Source: Cloacimonetes bacterium UBA5614
GTDB lineage: Bacteria; Cloacimonadota; Cloacimonadia; Cloacimonadales; Cloacimonadaceae
Reading direction: 5' to 3'
Assembly: GCA_002424605.1 (NCBI GenBank)
Contig: DIKQ01000005.1
Coordinates: forward strand, 428,401 to 492,400
Length of the DNA: 64,000 bases
Shown: in pieces, positions 44,001-52,302 of the stretch
Layout: the number at the start of each line of letters is the position of its first letter
Numbering within the stretch: position 1 is the stretch's first letter
Made by a program: the position numbers and the translations under genes
Notes under the pieces: model-generated
What the model was told of the DNA's origin: nothing
Database searches by the model: none
The model's input: only the letters and a program-made list of their open reading frames with translations

Positions 44001-44423
44001 TCCAAAGGGAGCTACACGGTTAAAAAGCTGGGCAGGAGTGATGGTATTGGTAGAGCTAAGCGGTGTATAGCTGCTGGAGGAAGTGATGTCAACAGCCACA
44101 GCACCCAGGGATGATTGTCCGAAGGAAATCCAGCCGTTGGCATTGATAGCAATCACATCAAAGACATAGTCGTTGAAGGTAAAATTGAAGCCGATGGGAA
44201 GGCCGGGACCCGTAAAGGGCGCCGTCGTGATTCCCAATGGGACAGCCGGGTTCACGAATCTCTGATTATCAGAGGATTCATTTCCTAAGAGCAATCCCCC
44301 GGTAATTTCGGTATAAGTCGCAGTGGTCTGGGTAAACGCATACACAGACAGCTCAGCGAACAACGGTAACGTAAATATTAACATTACGCTCAAAACGAGT
44401 ACGGTTAACAAGGTCTTTTTCAT
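41034..44423 (-). CDS. T9SS-type surface protein, paralog of the 1338-aa protein
   Basis: 1129 residues with a signal peptide (MKKTLLTVLVLSVMLIFTLP) behind AAGGAGAAGAGG. The layout matches its neighbour: choice-of-anchor/nidogen-like N-terminal domain (~25-275), CARDB-like domain (~280-385), the shared beta module (~385-560), two carboxypeptidase-regulatory-like domains (~565-735), the WDSGLNDDSIGTGG domain (~755-910), an FN3-like piece and the same sorting domain. It lacks the third regulatory-like and choice-of-anchor J domains of the neighbour. The last ~85 codons are nearly identical in DNA to those of the neighbour, although the rest has diverged. Predicted cell-surface scaffold; ligand unknown. 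Confidence 0.88.
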   Translation of the reverse strand: MKKTLLTVLVLSVMLIFTLPLFAELSVYAFTQTTATYTEITGGLLLGNESSDNQRFVNPAVPLGITTAPFTGPGLPIGFNFTFNDYVFDVIAINANGWISFGQSSLGAVAVDITSSSSYTPLSSTNTITPAQLFNRVAPFGRDIQAQAGASLRMETIGTAPNRTCVIQWKNYKRYGATGTGDILNFQIHLHETTNQVAFAYGAFTHGTTASTTYPQVGMRGPDTTDYLNRTTTTDWSATTAGTTSAATCVFATGIIPADGLVFEYTPPAAVNNDLQAMSISGNLTPIQGTPTVYTVTVRNAGSEPETTYMVKLMSGGTVLASVAGPTIQPEQILQVPITHSFATTGPLAVYGEVELATDLNPDNDDTNPINVIVLPQGIVNWTIGAGNEQFRIPMDFYWKNGLYETIFLASEIYLNGEIDGIALYNNFVSNTVMAKPTKIWLGETTQTNLADAWIPSTQLTLVFDGTVNYPAGQNTINIIFPTPYQYNGGNLVMMVQRPMDTVIYNSADNLYGQTVGTNRSRRLYSDTTTFDPANPTNTGVVISGRFPKTTFYIVTENMGSISGTVTSGGAPLAGAVVALEGTTFTYTTGADGTYSFPYVFEGQRQLTCTKAGYLSQTQTVTVVEDQNAVLDFNMIFIPQLNVTGIVLGNDAPGGLEGAVITVVGNDTYTATTNAQGAFTVTGIWGYADYTYTIARTGYGQISGNFALTGTDMDLGTLTLNENAYPVTNLQAVEVSSLVALSWTSPGPIPAGWVRWDSGLNDDSIGTGGAAEFTIASRWPLENLFDFVGQSLYAVEFWPAQAAATYTIRVWTGGSPTNPGTLATEQVVTTPTIDAFNVVVLDNPVAIPLGEELWFGVHVNTTTGYPAGCDAGPAHDGLGNMMYFQGAWTTLLALAPTLNYDWNLGGYIGYSAPAVRSMQQVAFEKPVIRSGDGNLSTSGVRSLFNNVSHNLPRDDRSLQGFKVWRLNQGQEENEQAWTLLTPDMITSTTYSDTGWDQVPTGNYKWAVKALYTNDVISPATLSNAIYHTDIEGETVLPLVTALAGNYPNPFNPETVISYSVKNSTPVVLDIYNTRGQRIKTLVNETKASGNYTVKWDGTDENGQKVSSGVYFYKMNAGKYSSSKKMILMK

Positions 44424-44653
44424 AACCTCTTCTCCTTTTTTTGTTTATCAACAAGTTTTTCAGCTAACTTTGTGAAACGGGAATCCCAGTATGACTAATC
44501 AGCAGCTAATATAAAGGATAAAAGCTGTTTACACACAATTTCCCTTAGCCTGGAGACAAAACTCCAGACTGAAAGCTATAGTGATAAACAGCTTAATATT
44601 CTGTCAAGTAAGTTTTTGGATGTGCCGGATTTTCCGGCAGTTAAATATCCGGA

Positions 44654-47236
44654 TTATTCCCTGTTCCGGACAACGATATCCCCGTCCTGCTCATCGATTG
44701 AGAGCGGTTTTCCCATATCCTGATTGCCGGAAAGGATGGCAATGGCGATGCGATTCTCCAGTTCTTTCTGGATAAGCCGTTTCAGAGGCCTGGCTCCGAA
44801 CTGGGCATCATAGCCGTTCAGCGTGAGCCAGTCTTCCAGTTTGTCCGTGAAGACAACATCAATGTTGCGTTTAGCCAGGCGTTCTTTCAGGTTTTCCAGC
44901 TGAATTTCCACAATCTTCCTCAAATGGGAGTGATTGAGCCGGTGGAAGATTATGATATCATCCAGCCGATTGAGAAACTCAGGCCGGAAGTGCTGCTGCA
45001 GAATCTGCATCAGTTGCGGACGCAGGGACTCCGGGTCGGCATCTTCCGCTTCAAAGATAAGCTGAGAGCCGATGTTGCTGGTCATAATGATAACTGCATT
45101 GCGGAAATCCACCGTTCTGCCCTTGCCGTCTGTCAGACGCCCGTCATCCAGGATCTGCAGCAATACATTGAACACGTCCTGATGCGCCTTTTCTATCTCA
45201 TCAAACAGGATGACGCTATATGGCCTTCTGCGCACCGCTTCGGTCAGATAACCGCCTTCCTCATAACCCACATATCCGGGAGGAGCGCCGATCAGACGCG
45301 CCACCGAGTGCTTTTCCATGAACTCGGACATATCAATCCTGATAAGCGCTTTCTCGGTATCGAACAGGAATGACGCCAGCGTCTTGGCAAGCTCTGTCTT
45401 GCCCACTCCCGTAGGACCCAGGAAGATAAAAGAGCCGATGGGACGATTGGTATCGCTGAGACCGGAACGTGACCTGCGTATGGCATTGGACACAGCAGCG
45501 ATGCCTTCCTCCTGTCCGATAACCCGCTGTCCCAGGATGCCTTCCAACTGCACGAGCTTTTGCATCTCGCTCTGCAGCAGCTTGCTGACCGGAATCCTGG
45601 TCCACCTGGAAACCACTTCCGCCACCATTTCCTCGTCCACCTGTTCCTTGAGAAGCTGTTCGTTGTTGGGAACTTCCTTGAGCTTTGCCTTCAGGACATC
45701 CAGTTGCTTTTCCTTTTCCACCAAAGTGCCGTAGCGCAACTGGGCAACCTTCTCATATTCGCCCTGTCTTTCGGCTTTTTCCGCTTCCGCCTTGAGGTTG
45801 TCTATCTCTTCTTTCAGGACCCGGATATCCTGCAGAAGCGCTTTTTCGTGTTCCCAACGAGCCCGCAGGGTGGTTCTCTGCTCGCTAAGCTCTGCAATCT
45901 CGGAATTTATCTTTTCCAGCCGCTGACGGGACATCGTGTCTTTTTCCTTTTCCAGCGATAGTTTTTCAATCTCAAGCTGCCTGAGTTTGCGTTCCACCTC
46001 GTCAAGCTCGACCGGCAGCGAATCTATCTCCATGCGGAGTTGGGCACAGGACTCGTCAATCAGGTCAATCGCCTTGTCCGGCAAAAAACGGTCTGCAATA
46101 TAGCGGTTGGACATCACCGCAGCCGCCACCAGGGCATTATCGGTAATCTGCACGCCATGATGCACCTCATATTTATCCCTGATTCCGCGCAGGATGGAGA
46201 TGGTTTCCTCCACAGACGGCTCCGTAACCAGGATGGGCTGAAAACGCCTTTCCAGAGCGGGGTCTTTCTCAATGTGCTTGCGGTATTCATCCAGAGTGGT
46301 CGCGCCAATGCAGTGCAGAGTACCCCTTGCCAGAGCCGGCTTCAGCATATTGGATGCGTCCACGGCTCCTTCGGCAGCGCCTGCTCCCACCACTGTGTGA
46401 AGTTCATCTATAAACAGGATTATCTTGCCATCCGATTTTTCCACTTCCTGCAGAACGGCTTTGAGGCGTTCCTCAAACTCCCCGCGGAACTTCGCCCCTG
46501 CCAGCAGAGCAGCCATGTCAAGCTCCACAATCTCTTTGGTCTTGAGGTTTTCCGGAACGTCCTGCGCAACCACCCGGCGTGCCAGACCTTCCACGATGGC
46601 TGTCTTGCCCACTCCGGGGTCGCCGATGAGCACAGGATTGTTTTTCCGCCGTCTGGACAGGATTTGAATGGTCCTGCGGATTTCCTCATCCCTGCCGATT
46701 ACGGGGTCCAGTTTCTCCTGCCTCGCCAGCTTTGTGAGGTTGCGTGCATACTTTTCCAGCGCCTGGAATTTGTCCTCGGGATTCTGGTCCGTGATTCGCT
46801 GATTGCCTCTCAATTCCTTGAGCGCTTTCAAAACTTTGTCCGGTGTAACCCCCAGCGAACCAATCAATTGAGCAGTCTCTTTGCCTTTATGCAAGAGGGC
46901 GAGCAGGATGTGCTCCAATGAAATGTATTCATCCTGCAGATTTTCCCCTTCCTTTTCCGCCTGATTGAGGATGTTGAGGGCGGGCTGGGAGAGGTATTGC
47001 TGTCCGGCTCCCTGTACCCTGGGCAACTTTGACAGGGCAGACCCAAGTTTTTCATCTATCAGTGCAAGTGACACTTCCAGTTTCTGCAAAACGGGACGCA
47101 CCAGGGAATCCTCCTGGTTCAGCATAGCTGCCAGCAGATGCAATTCGCCTATCTCCTGATGTCCGTGTTCAGAGGCAAACTGCTGGGCGTTTTGCAGCAT
47201 CTCCTGCGCTCTGATGGTAAAGCGTTGCAGATTCAT
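44654..47236 (-). CDS. clpB: ATP-dependent disaggregase ClpB
   Basis: 860 residues, the usual ClpB length. ATG 47236 follows GGAGGAACA. It has the N-terminal repeat domain (~1-145), NBD1 with Walker A GDPGVGKT and Walker B ILFIDELHT, a long charged coiled-coil M-domain (~410-525) that marks ClpB rather than ClpA/ClpC, and NBD2 with GPTGVGKTELAKTL, ILFDEIEKAH and an arginine-rich sensor region. With DnaK/DnaJ/GrpE it pulls apart protein aggregates in the cytoplasm. It stands alone between the surface-protein genes and the housekeeping operon. A plausible promoter lies at 47299-47326 with a palindrome just downstream. Confidence 0.97.
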   Translation of the reverse strand: MNLQRFTIRAQEMLQNAQQFASEHGHQEIGELHLLAAMLNQEDSLVRPVLQKLEVSLALIDEKLGSALSKLPRVQGAGQQYLSQPALNILNQAEKEGENLQDEYISLEHILLALLHKGKETAQLIGSLGVTPDKVLKALKELRGNQRITDQNPEDKFQALEKYARNLTKLARQEKLDPVIGRDEEIRRTIQILSRRRKNNPVLIGDPGVGKTAIVEGLARRVVAQDVPENLKTKEIVELDMAALLAGAKFRGEFEERLKAVLQEVEKSDGKIILFIDELHTVVGAGAAEGAVDASNMLKPALARGTLHCIGATTLDEYRKHIEKDPALERRFQPILVTEPSVEETISILRGIRDKYEVHHGVQITDNALVAAAVMSNRYIADRFLPDKAIDLIDESCAQLRMEIDSLPVELDEVERKLRQLEIEKLSLEKEKDTMSRQRLEKINSEIAELSEQRTTLRARWEHEKALLQDIRVLKEEIDNLKAEAEKAERQGEYEKVAQLRYGTLVEKEKQLDVLKAKLKEVPNNEQLLKEQVDEEMVAEVVSRWTRIPVSKLLQSEMQKLVQLEGILGQRVIGQEEGIAAVSNAIRRSRSGLSDTNRPIGSFIFLGPTGVGKTELAKTLASFLFDTEKALIRIDMSEFMEKHSVARLIGAPPGYVGYEEGGYLTEAVRRRPYSVILFDEIEKAHQDVFNVLLQILDDGRLTDGKGRTVDFRNAVIIMTSNIGSQLIFEAEDADPESLRPQLMQILQQHFRPEFLNRLDDIIIFHRLNHSHLRKIVEIQLENLKERLAKRNIDVVFTDKLEDWLTLNGYDAQFGARPLKRLIQKELENRIAIAILSGNQDMGKPLSIDEQDGDIVVRNRE

Positions 47237-47270
47237 TGTTCCTCCAATAATGTATATAGCGGTTTGTTAG

Positions 47271-47282
47271 CACTTTAGTGCA
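47271..47282. promoter_or_regulatory. Palindrome between the clpB promoter and start
   Basis: GCACTTTAGTGC within GTTAGCACTTTAGTGCAAC, a possible operator. It resembles half of the CIRCE element (TTAGCACTC) but lacks the CIRCE spacing, so HrcA control is not claimed. Confidence 0.35.
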
Positions 47283-47298
47283 ACAGCACCTATACACA

Positions 47299-47326
47299 AA
47301 ATAAGCGGAAGTGAAAAGCTGTCAAG
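47299..47326 (-). promoter_or_regulatory. Probable sigma-70-type promoter of clpB
   Basis: Minus-strand TTGACA (47321-47326), 16-bp spacer, TATTTT (47299-47304), about 65 nt before the start codon. Confidence 0.5.
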
Positions 47327-47386
47327 TGTTTTTTAGCAGAGTATCTGATAGACTGCTAATTTTTGCCTGCTTTCTGGTGTGAACTA

Positions 47387-47460
47387 CCCTGCTTGATACG
47401 GCAAGGATACGGGAGGGATACGAGGAGATTCTCCCCGATACCCTCTCGGGGCAAGCAGGG
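47387..47460. repeat. Second-family palindrome, copy 3 of 3
   Basis: CCCTGCTTG at the left end and CAAGCAGGG at the right end are exact reverse complements. The interior has GATACGGGAGGGATACGAGG and its imperfect mirror. It lies 47 nt past the stop of the lipoprotein gene, the last gene of the operon. Confidence 0.8.
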
Positions 47461-47506
47461 AAGAGGAGGAAAATTCCGGATTTGTCTAAGGGAAGCTATT
47501 GAGGAA

Positions 47507-48349
47507 TTATTTTTCTGGTTTTAACGCATTAATCTGGGTGGAATCAAGCTGCATTATGAAGGATACTGTGTTTGACTCAAAATGGGGAATCACCAGTTCG
47601 CGATTTTCCAGGCTGTAGTGGATGTCCGCCGGGGAACGGTAGTTATCCTGCATGCGGCTGCGTTCAGAAAAGTCGGGACTGAACTTATAAATAGCGCTGT
47701 CCGCCCAGCTGGAAACCAGCCAGGAGCCAAACTCATCCCTGGTAATGCCGTCCGCCATTGCCACCTGTGTATTGGGCACGACTTCCAGTTTGCGGGTTGC
47801 CAAATCCAGAACCTGAACCGCGGCAAAGGGGTGGAAGGAGACGATGTAGAGCATTTCCCTGCCGTTTATCCTGGCATAATGCAAGCCGTTGGGCTTTTTC
47901 AGCTTGGTGTCGCGGACAAACTCATACTTTTTAGCCGGCGGTTTGATGATGACAATCCGGTTGTTTTCGGTATCGCTGACAAAGACACTGCCATCCGGCG
48001 CGGTTGTAACGCCGTTCAGGGAGGTTGAGTCGGGAAAATCGAGGCGGAATTTCTTTTTACCTGTTTGCAGGTCCAGCCCGATAAGGCGGTTGTTGTCCGC
48101 CACGTAAAGAGTATTTCCCCGGATAGCCATCCCTTTGGGGGAGTTGAGCTTGTATTTATTGAACACGAAGAATTCATACTTATCCACCAAAGAAAGGATG
48201 ATGCCGGTGCCGGAATTGCTGATAAGGTAGGAGCGGGTGGCGGGATTCCAGATAACGCTCTCAGGCTTGCGGATTTTGTAGGGGTCTTTTTTTTGACAGG
48301 CGGTGGCAAACAGCAATGCGACAATGAGCAGAAGCAGGATTTTACGCAA
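47507..48349 (-). CDS. Putative beta-propeller (NHL/SMP-30-like) lipoprotein
   Basis: 280 residues. The N-terminus MRKILLLLIVALLFATAC ends in a plausible but imperfect lipobox (ATAC), so the protein is probably lipid-anchored at Cys18. The rest shows repeated propeller strands of the NHL/SMP-30 kind (SPKGMAIRGNTLYVADNNRLIGLDL, LNGVTTAPDGSVFVSDTENNRIVII in shortened form, ADGITRDEFGSWLVSSW). No catalytic metal site could be assigned. It is the last gene of the rseP-to-cysS run, 21 nt after cysS. Function is unknown; an envelope binding protein is the safest reading. Confidence 0.7.
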   Translation of the reverse strand: MRKILLLLIVALLFATACQKKDPYKIRKPESVIWNPATRSYLISNSGTGIILSLVDKYEFFVFNKYKLNSPKGMAIRGNTLYVADNNRLIGLDLQTGKKKFRLDFPDSTSLNGVTTAPDGSVFVSDTENNRIVIIKPPAKKYEFVRDTKLKKPNGLHYARINGREMLYIVSFHPFAAVQVLDLATRKLEVVPNTQVAMADGITRDEFGSWLVSSWADSAIYKFSPDFSERSRMQDNYRSPADIHYSLENRELVIPHFESNTVSFIMQLDSTQINALKPEK

Positions 48350-48370
48350 TTGTAACTCCAGTTTAAGAGG

Positions 48371-49759
48371 TTAGTTGATTTTCCAGGTGGTGCCGTCTTT
48401 GGTGTCTTTTATTTCCACGCCAAGGACGATAAGCTCGTCCCTCAGCCGGTCACTGGCAGCCCAGTCCCTGTTCTGGCGGGCAGTGTTTCTCTGTTCAACC
48501 AGGGTTTCTATCTTGTTCAACAAGTCCGGGTCTATGGTTTTGGTCAGTTTTGCTTCCAGGTTCTGGAAAAAACCGAGCACGCTGCCAAGCTCTACGAGCA
48601 GTTTGGCATGAACCAGCTTTTCGGGCATGGAGATGGCGTCAGAACGGATTTTACCGCTTAGTTCAAAGAGAACAGCCAGGGCTTTGGCAGAATTGAAGTC
48701 GTCATCCATCGCTTCAGTAAACTCAGTCCTGTATCTTTCAAGCTCCGGCGGTATCAAGACATTACCGGCATCTGCATTGAGCCAGTCAGTGGCGGACAAG
48801 GCTGAATAGAAATTGCCCAATGCCTTGTCGCTTTCTTCAATCAGTTCCCGATTGAAATCAATGGGACTGCGGTAATGCTTGGAAAGGAAGAAGAAGCGGA
48901 TGACCTCCGCATCGTAGATATCCAGGATTTCACGGGCGGTAAAGAAGTTTTTGAGGCTCTTGGACATCTTTTCCCCTTCAATATTGAGGAAACCGTTGTG
49001 CATCCAGTAGTTGGCAAGCTGTTTGCCAGTGGTGGCAAGCGACTGGGCAAGCTCGTTCTCGTGATGGGGAAACATCAGGTCAGTACCGCCGCCGTGGATG
49101 TCAAAGGGGACTCCCAACAGGTCTTTGGACATAACAACGCATTCAGTATGCCAGCCGGGGCGTCCTTTTCCCCAGGGACTTTCCCAGCTCGGTTCCCCGG
49201 GCTTGGCGGCTTTCCACAGCGTGAAATCGGCAGGATGGCGTTTGAGTTCATTCTCTTCCACCCGGGCTCCGGCTTTGAGGTCGTCAATTTTCTTGCCGCT
49301 GAGCTGACCGTATTGGGGCAGTTTGTTTACTTCAAAATAGACATCGCCGCCGCTTTCGTAGGCAAAGCCTTTGTCCACCTGTTCGCTGATGAGGGCAATC
49401 ATCTGGCTGATATATTCGGTTGCCCGGGGCTGGTGGTCAGGCTTTTTGTTGCCCAGCCTTGCCGAGTCTTCCAGGAAAGCATTGGCATATTTGGCAGCCA
49501 CTTCGGAAAAAGGGATGCCCTCTTCCAGTGACTGAGCGATGATTTTGTCTTCTATGTCGGTGATATTCTGGACGTAAGTTACATCCATACCCTTGTATTC
49601 AAAGTATCTTCTGACCACGTCAAAGGTGAGGAAGGCCCTGGCATTGCCGATGTGGAAATAGTTGTAAACGGTCGGACCGCAGGCGTAAAGCCTTACCTTG
49701 CCCGGTTCAATCGGGACAAATTCTTCTTTCTGGCGGGTCATAGTGTTGTAGATGCGCAT
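48371..49759 (-). CDS. cysS: Cysteinyl-tRNA synthetase
   Basis: 462 residues, normal length. It charges tRNA-Cys in the cytoplasm. The class I signature HIGH appears as HIGN (YFHIGNARAF) and KMSKS as EKMSKSLKNFF. Zinc ligands of the family are visible: Cys in YACGPTVY, Cys in WHTECVVMS, and the His and Glu of FPHHENELAQS. GGTDLMFPHHENE is the characteristic active-site block. It lies 16 nt after rsmD and 21 nt before the lipoprotein gene within the same operon. Confidence 0.97.
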   Translation of the reverse strand: MRIYNTMTRQKEEFVPIEPGKVRLYACGPTVYNYFHIGNARAFLTFDVVRRYFEYKGMDVTYVQNITDIEDKIIAQSLEEGIPFSEVAAKYANAFLEDSARLGNKKPDHQPRATEYISQMIALISEQVDKGFAYESGGDVYFEVNKLPQYGQLSGKKIDDLKAGARVEENELKRHPADFTLWKAAKPGEPSWESPWGKGRPGWHTECVVMSKDLLGVPFDIHGGGTDLMFPHHENELAQSLATTGKQLANYWMHNGFLNIEGEKMSKSLKNFFTAREILDIYDAEVIRFFFLSKHYRSPIDFNRELIEESDKALGNFYSALSATDWLNADAGNVLIPPELERYRTEFTEAMDDDFNSAKALAVLFELSGKIRSDAISMPEKLVHAKLLVELGSVLGFFQNLEAKLTKTIDPDLLNKIETLVEQRNTARQNRDWAASDRLRDELIVLGVEIKDTKDGTTWKIN

Positions 49760-49775
49760 TTTATCTGCTCCGTAA

Positions 49776-50309
49776 TCAGGACAGTACCGTGAAAGCGGTT
49801 ATCCTGCTGTTCTGCTTATAGTTTATGATATCCTTATGAAACTCCGGGTCTATCTTTTCGTCAGGATGGTGCTCTGCTATTATCAGGCCGTCAGGCAGCA
49901 GCAGACAGCGTTCTTTGATAAGCCTGATGGTGCCGTTCACCATATTTTTCTTATAGGGCGGGTCCAGGAAAATCACATTCCACCTGTCTGAAGTTCCGCC
50001 CAGAAAGACATCTGCTTTACGGCGGTGTACGTGACAGCTTTCGCCGCATTTCAGCTTTTCAATGTTCTTCAGTAAAACCGTGAGTGCCTTGTTTGAGAAC
50101 TCAACGAAATCCACCCATTCAGCTCCCCTGGAAAGGGTTTCCAGGCCAAAAGAGCCAGTGCCGGCATAAAGGTCTAGCACACGCAGGTCAGAATAATCCT
50201 GATACATGGAAAAGATGACTTCCCGCTGGTAATCAGTAGTGGGGCGTGTCGTGTTGCCCGGCACAGTAAAGAGGGTAGCGCCTTTGAATTTTCCTGTGAT
50301 AATACGCAT
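49776..50309 (-). CDS. rsmD: 16S rRNA (guanine-966-N2)-methyltransferase RsmD
   Basis: 177 residues. The start at 50309 gives the canonical RsmD N-terminus MRIITGKFKGATL. The frame is open further upstream, but that stretch covers the zinc-ribbon gene in another frame. The SAM-binding motif LDLYAGTGSFGLE and the N-methyltransferase motif LDPPYK are present. It methylates 16S rRNA during 30S assembly. The ATG comes one base after the TGA of the zinc-ribbon gene, with no good SD of its own, which indicates translational coupling. Confidence 0.92.
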   Translation of the reverse strand: MRIITGKFKGATLFTVPGNTTRPTTDYQREVIFSMYQDYSDLRVLDLYAGTGSFGLETLSRGAEWVDFVEFSNKALTVLLKNIEKLKCGESCHVHRRKADVFLGGTSDRWNVIFLDPPYKKNMVNGTIRLIKERCLLLPDGLIIAEHHPDEKIDPEFHKDIINYKQNSRITAFTVLS

Positions 50310-50310
50310 T

Positions 50311-50484
50311 TCAGGAAGCTTTGGTCTTACCGCGGGTCTTCTTGAACAGAGGGATTTCCAACTGCTGGGGAGCAGATTCAAAGCGAGGGCATTTGATAAG
50401 CTTCACATGGGCTGGCTGCTTGCAGTCATTGGCACAACGCTGGCAGAGAATGTTGTGTCCATTGGCGGTTTTGTCTTTCCTCAT
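50311..50484 (-). CDS. Small zinc-ribbon protein, 57 residues
   Basis: Starts MRKDKTANGHNILCQRCAND. Four cysteines fit a zinc ribbon: C14, C17, C21 and C32 (LCQRCANDC, then IKCPRFE). The basic tail KKTRGKTKAS suggests nucleic-acid or ribosome contact. The start overlaps the stop of the upstream gene as ATGA, behind AGGA, and the stop is one base from the rsmD start, so it is firmly embedded in the operon. It resembles small ribosomal zinc proteins (L32/L33-type) in size but not clearly in sequence, so no name is given. Confidence 0.85.
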   Translation of the reverse strand: MRKDKTANGHNILCQRCANDCKQPAHVKLIKCPRFESAPQQLEIPLFKKTRGKTKAS

Positions 50485-51095
50485 TCCTGCTTGTTGTTCT
50501 TTTCCTTAAGATTGTGCTTCATAACCACTTGCATGAATTCCTGCACTGAAACCGAATTCAGGTCTGCGTCTTTTCCAAAGCGCTTGACAATCTCTTCAGC
50601 CAGGTCGCTAACCTTGGAGGAAGTCTTTTCTGTATCGGCAGCAGGAGTGGTTTCCGGTTCAGACACTGGTTCAGGGTCCCTATGCTCTGCCAGAGTGTCT
50701 ATTTCGTCTACCATGCGCCGCAGTTCAAAAGTGGAAACAGTCGGTTTGTCTGCCAGAATCTCATCATCAATGTCAATTTCGTAGCCGGGAGTGCCCTCGG
50801 CAAACTGGTTTCTCATGCGTGAGAGATTCTCAAAAGCGGAATGATTCATTATTTTAAGGTAGGCAAGCTCTTCCGGGGAGAACAGCTGTTCAATCCTATT
50901 GTCATAGCGCATATTAGGGTCGTTCAGGATGCGTCCCTGCAGGTCTTCTATTTTCTCGCGGATGGCGGGTGAATCTTCTGTCTGGCTTAGCAATTCGTAG
51001 ATTGCCAGTGCATCGTAAAACTGGTTCTGTTGTTCAAACAGTCTGGCTAGTGTCAGGGTGGGCTTCCAGCCCTGGTTGGTAGTTCCTGAGTTCAT
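50481..51095 (-). CDS. Hypothetical TPR-like cytoplasmic protein
   Basis: 204 residues, start behind AAGGAAGTT. Residues ~12-55 look like one or two TPR helices (TLARLFEQQNQFYDALAIYE). The middle is acidic and low in complexity (~135-165, rich in E, P, T, S). The C-terminal ~35 residues form a charged helix. No signal peptide. Family not recognised. It ends in an ATGA overlap with the zinc-ribbon gene and starts 15 nt after the comEA-like gene, so a role linked to ribosome assembly or translation is possible but unproven. Confidence 0.8.
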   Translation of the reverse strand: MNSGTTNQGWKPTLTLARLFEQQNQFYDALAIYELLSQTEDSPAIREKIEDLQGRILNDPNMRYDNRIEQLFSPEELAYLKIMNHSAFENLSRMRNQFAEGTPGYEIDIDDEILADKPTVSTFELRRMVDEIDTLAEHRDPEPVSEPETTPAADTEKTSSKVSDLAEEIVKRFGKDADLNSVSVQEFMQVVMKHNLKEKNNKQE

Positions 51096-51110
51096 AATAA
51101 CTTCCTTTGC

Positions 51111-51839
51111 TTAAAGACTTAATCTGGAGCGGTTCTTTTCCAGCGTTTTGGGACCGATTCCCTTCACATCCAGCAGTTGCTCAACAGAAGTGAACTTACC
51201 AATCTGTCTGCGGTAAGCCAGTATCGCTTCTGCTTTTACCTCGCCTATACCGTCCAGGCTGATTAAATCCTGTTTGGTTGCCGTGTTCAGTCTGATAAGG
51301 GTCAGCTTGTCATCTGAAACGGACTTTTGTTTACTATGTTCCTTGATATTAATGTTGTCTGTTTCGTCAAGTTCTTGTTTGCCTGAAGCAGCCGGACCAT
51401 CCTCTGAAGAGGTTTCTGCGGAGTTCAGTTCGTTCAGCTTGGCTGTGCTGGAGACTCCTGCTCCGGCAGTTCCGAAGGCAAGCAGCATCGGTTTCATCTT
51501 CAGGAAGGTTTTAATGCCGATACCTTTGATATTGAGCAGTTCTTCAGTGGATTCAAACTGCTTGTTTTGCCTGTACGCAATGATATCTGCTGCCCGTTTT
51601 TCACCTATGCCTGGCAGCAGAATCATCTCTTCAGCTTCTGCCATTCGGATGTCAATCCTGAAAATGCTGTCCTGCTTTACCGCTTCTGCCAAGTTAAGAT
51701 TATCAGGGTCTTTCCTGTCGGCATAAATCTTGCTGATGCCCGAATTGTAAAGTATTATGCCGATGATGGTGAACACTGCGAGGAACCCCAGAATCTTCTG
51801 CTCATTTCGTGTTATGATGGCGTCAAAGGGATTTTTCAT
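51111..51839 (-). CDS. ComEA-like helix-hairpin-helix DNA-binding protein
   Basis: 242 residues. A single membrane helix (~15-33, ILGFLAVFTIIGIILY) anchors a periplasmic part with two helix-hairpin-helix pairs: LPGIGEKRAADIIAY...IKGIGIKTF (~75-120) and LDGIGEVKAEAILAY...VKGIGPKTL (~195-240). A Ser/Glu-rich linker separates them. ComEA binds incoming DNA in natural transformation; a second HhH pair is more than the standard protein has. No other competence genes are in the window. Its ATG overlaps the stop of the thioesterase gene by one base (TGATG). Confidence 0.8.
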   Translation of the reverse strand: MKNPFDAIITRNEQKILGFLAVFTIIGIILYNSGISKIYADRKDPDNLNLAEAVKQDSIFRIDIRMAEAEEMILLPGIGEKRAADIIAYRQNKQFESTEELLNIKGIGIKTFLKMKPMLLAFGTAGAGVSSTAKLNELNSAETSSEDGPAASGKQELDETDNINIKEHSKQKSVSDDKLTLIRLNTATKQDLISLDGIGEVKAEAILAYRRQIGKFTSVEQLLDVKGIGPKTLEKNRSRLSL

Positions 51840-52237
51840 CAGAGCTTCCCCACCACAATATAGACGGCGGTGCTTTCGGCATAAACAGTGCCGTTTTCGT
51901 CCTGCACAACTGCTTTTGTGTGAATGGTGCGTGTCTTCTGCATGGTTATCTCGCCGGAAACCTTTACCTTGGTGCCTGTTAAAAGAGATTTGCGGTAGCG
52001 GACATTCATATCTGCAGTAACAGCCACCAGCTTCTTGCTGAGGATGATTTTTGCCATCACTTCGTCCAACAGGGTTGCGATGATTCCGCCATGAATGACC
52101 CCCTGATACCCCTCAAAAGTGGCGAGAGAACTGAACCAGGTGTAGGCGGATTCACCCTCAAAGCCAAAGTCCAGCTTCAGCCCTGACGGGTTATCGTGTC
52201 CGCAGACAAAGCACTTGGAATATTTCATTTCCTGCAT
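51839..52237 (-). CDS. PaaI-type hotdog-fold thioesterase
   Basis: 132 residues. The hotdog signature IHGGIIATLLDEVMA (~48-62) is of the PaaI/YbaW class, likely hydrolysing acyl-CoA thioesters. CFVCGHDNPSGLKLDF at the N-terminus is a feature shared by a subset of this family. Either ATG 52237 or ATG 52228 could be the start; neither has a clearly better RBS. It lies 66 nt after rseP. Confidence 0.85.
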   Translation of the reverse strand: MQEMKYSKCFVCGHDNPSGLKLDFGFEGESAYTWFSSLATFEGYQGVIHGGIIATLLDEVMAKIILSKKLVAVTADMNVRYRKSLLTGTKVKVSGEITMQKTRTIHTKAVVQDENGTVYAESTAVYIVVGKL

Positions 52238-52302
52238 GAGAACATTCTAACGGCTATACTTTTTAAGTCAAACAAAAAATCCGCAAAGGGCAGAATCACT
52301 AT

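Noticed and set aside
44579..44653. Terminator after clpB (GCCGG-ATTTT-CCGGC at about 44622-44638)
   Set aside because: The hairpin is real, but no T-run follows on the minus strand within a useful distance.
47271..47282. CIRCE/HrcA operator before clpB
   Set aside because: One arm resembles CIRCE, but the 9-bp spacer and second arm are absent.
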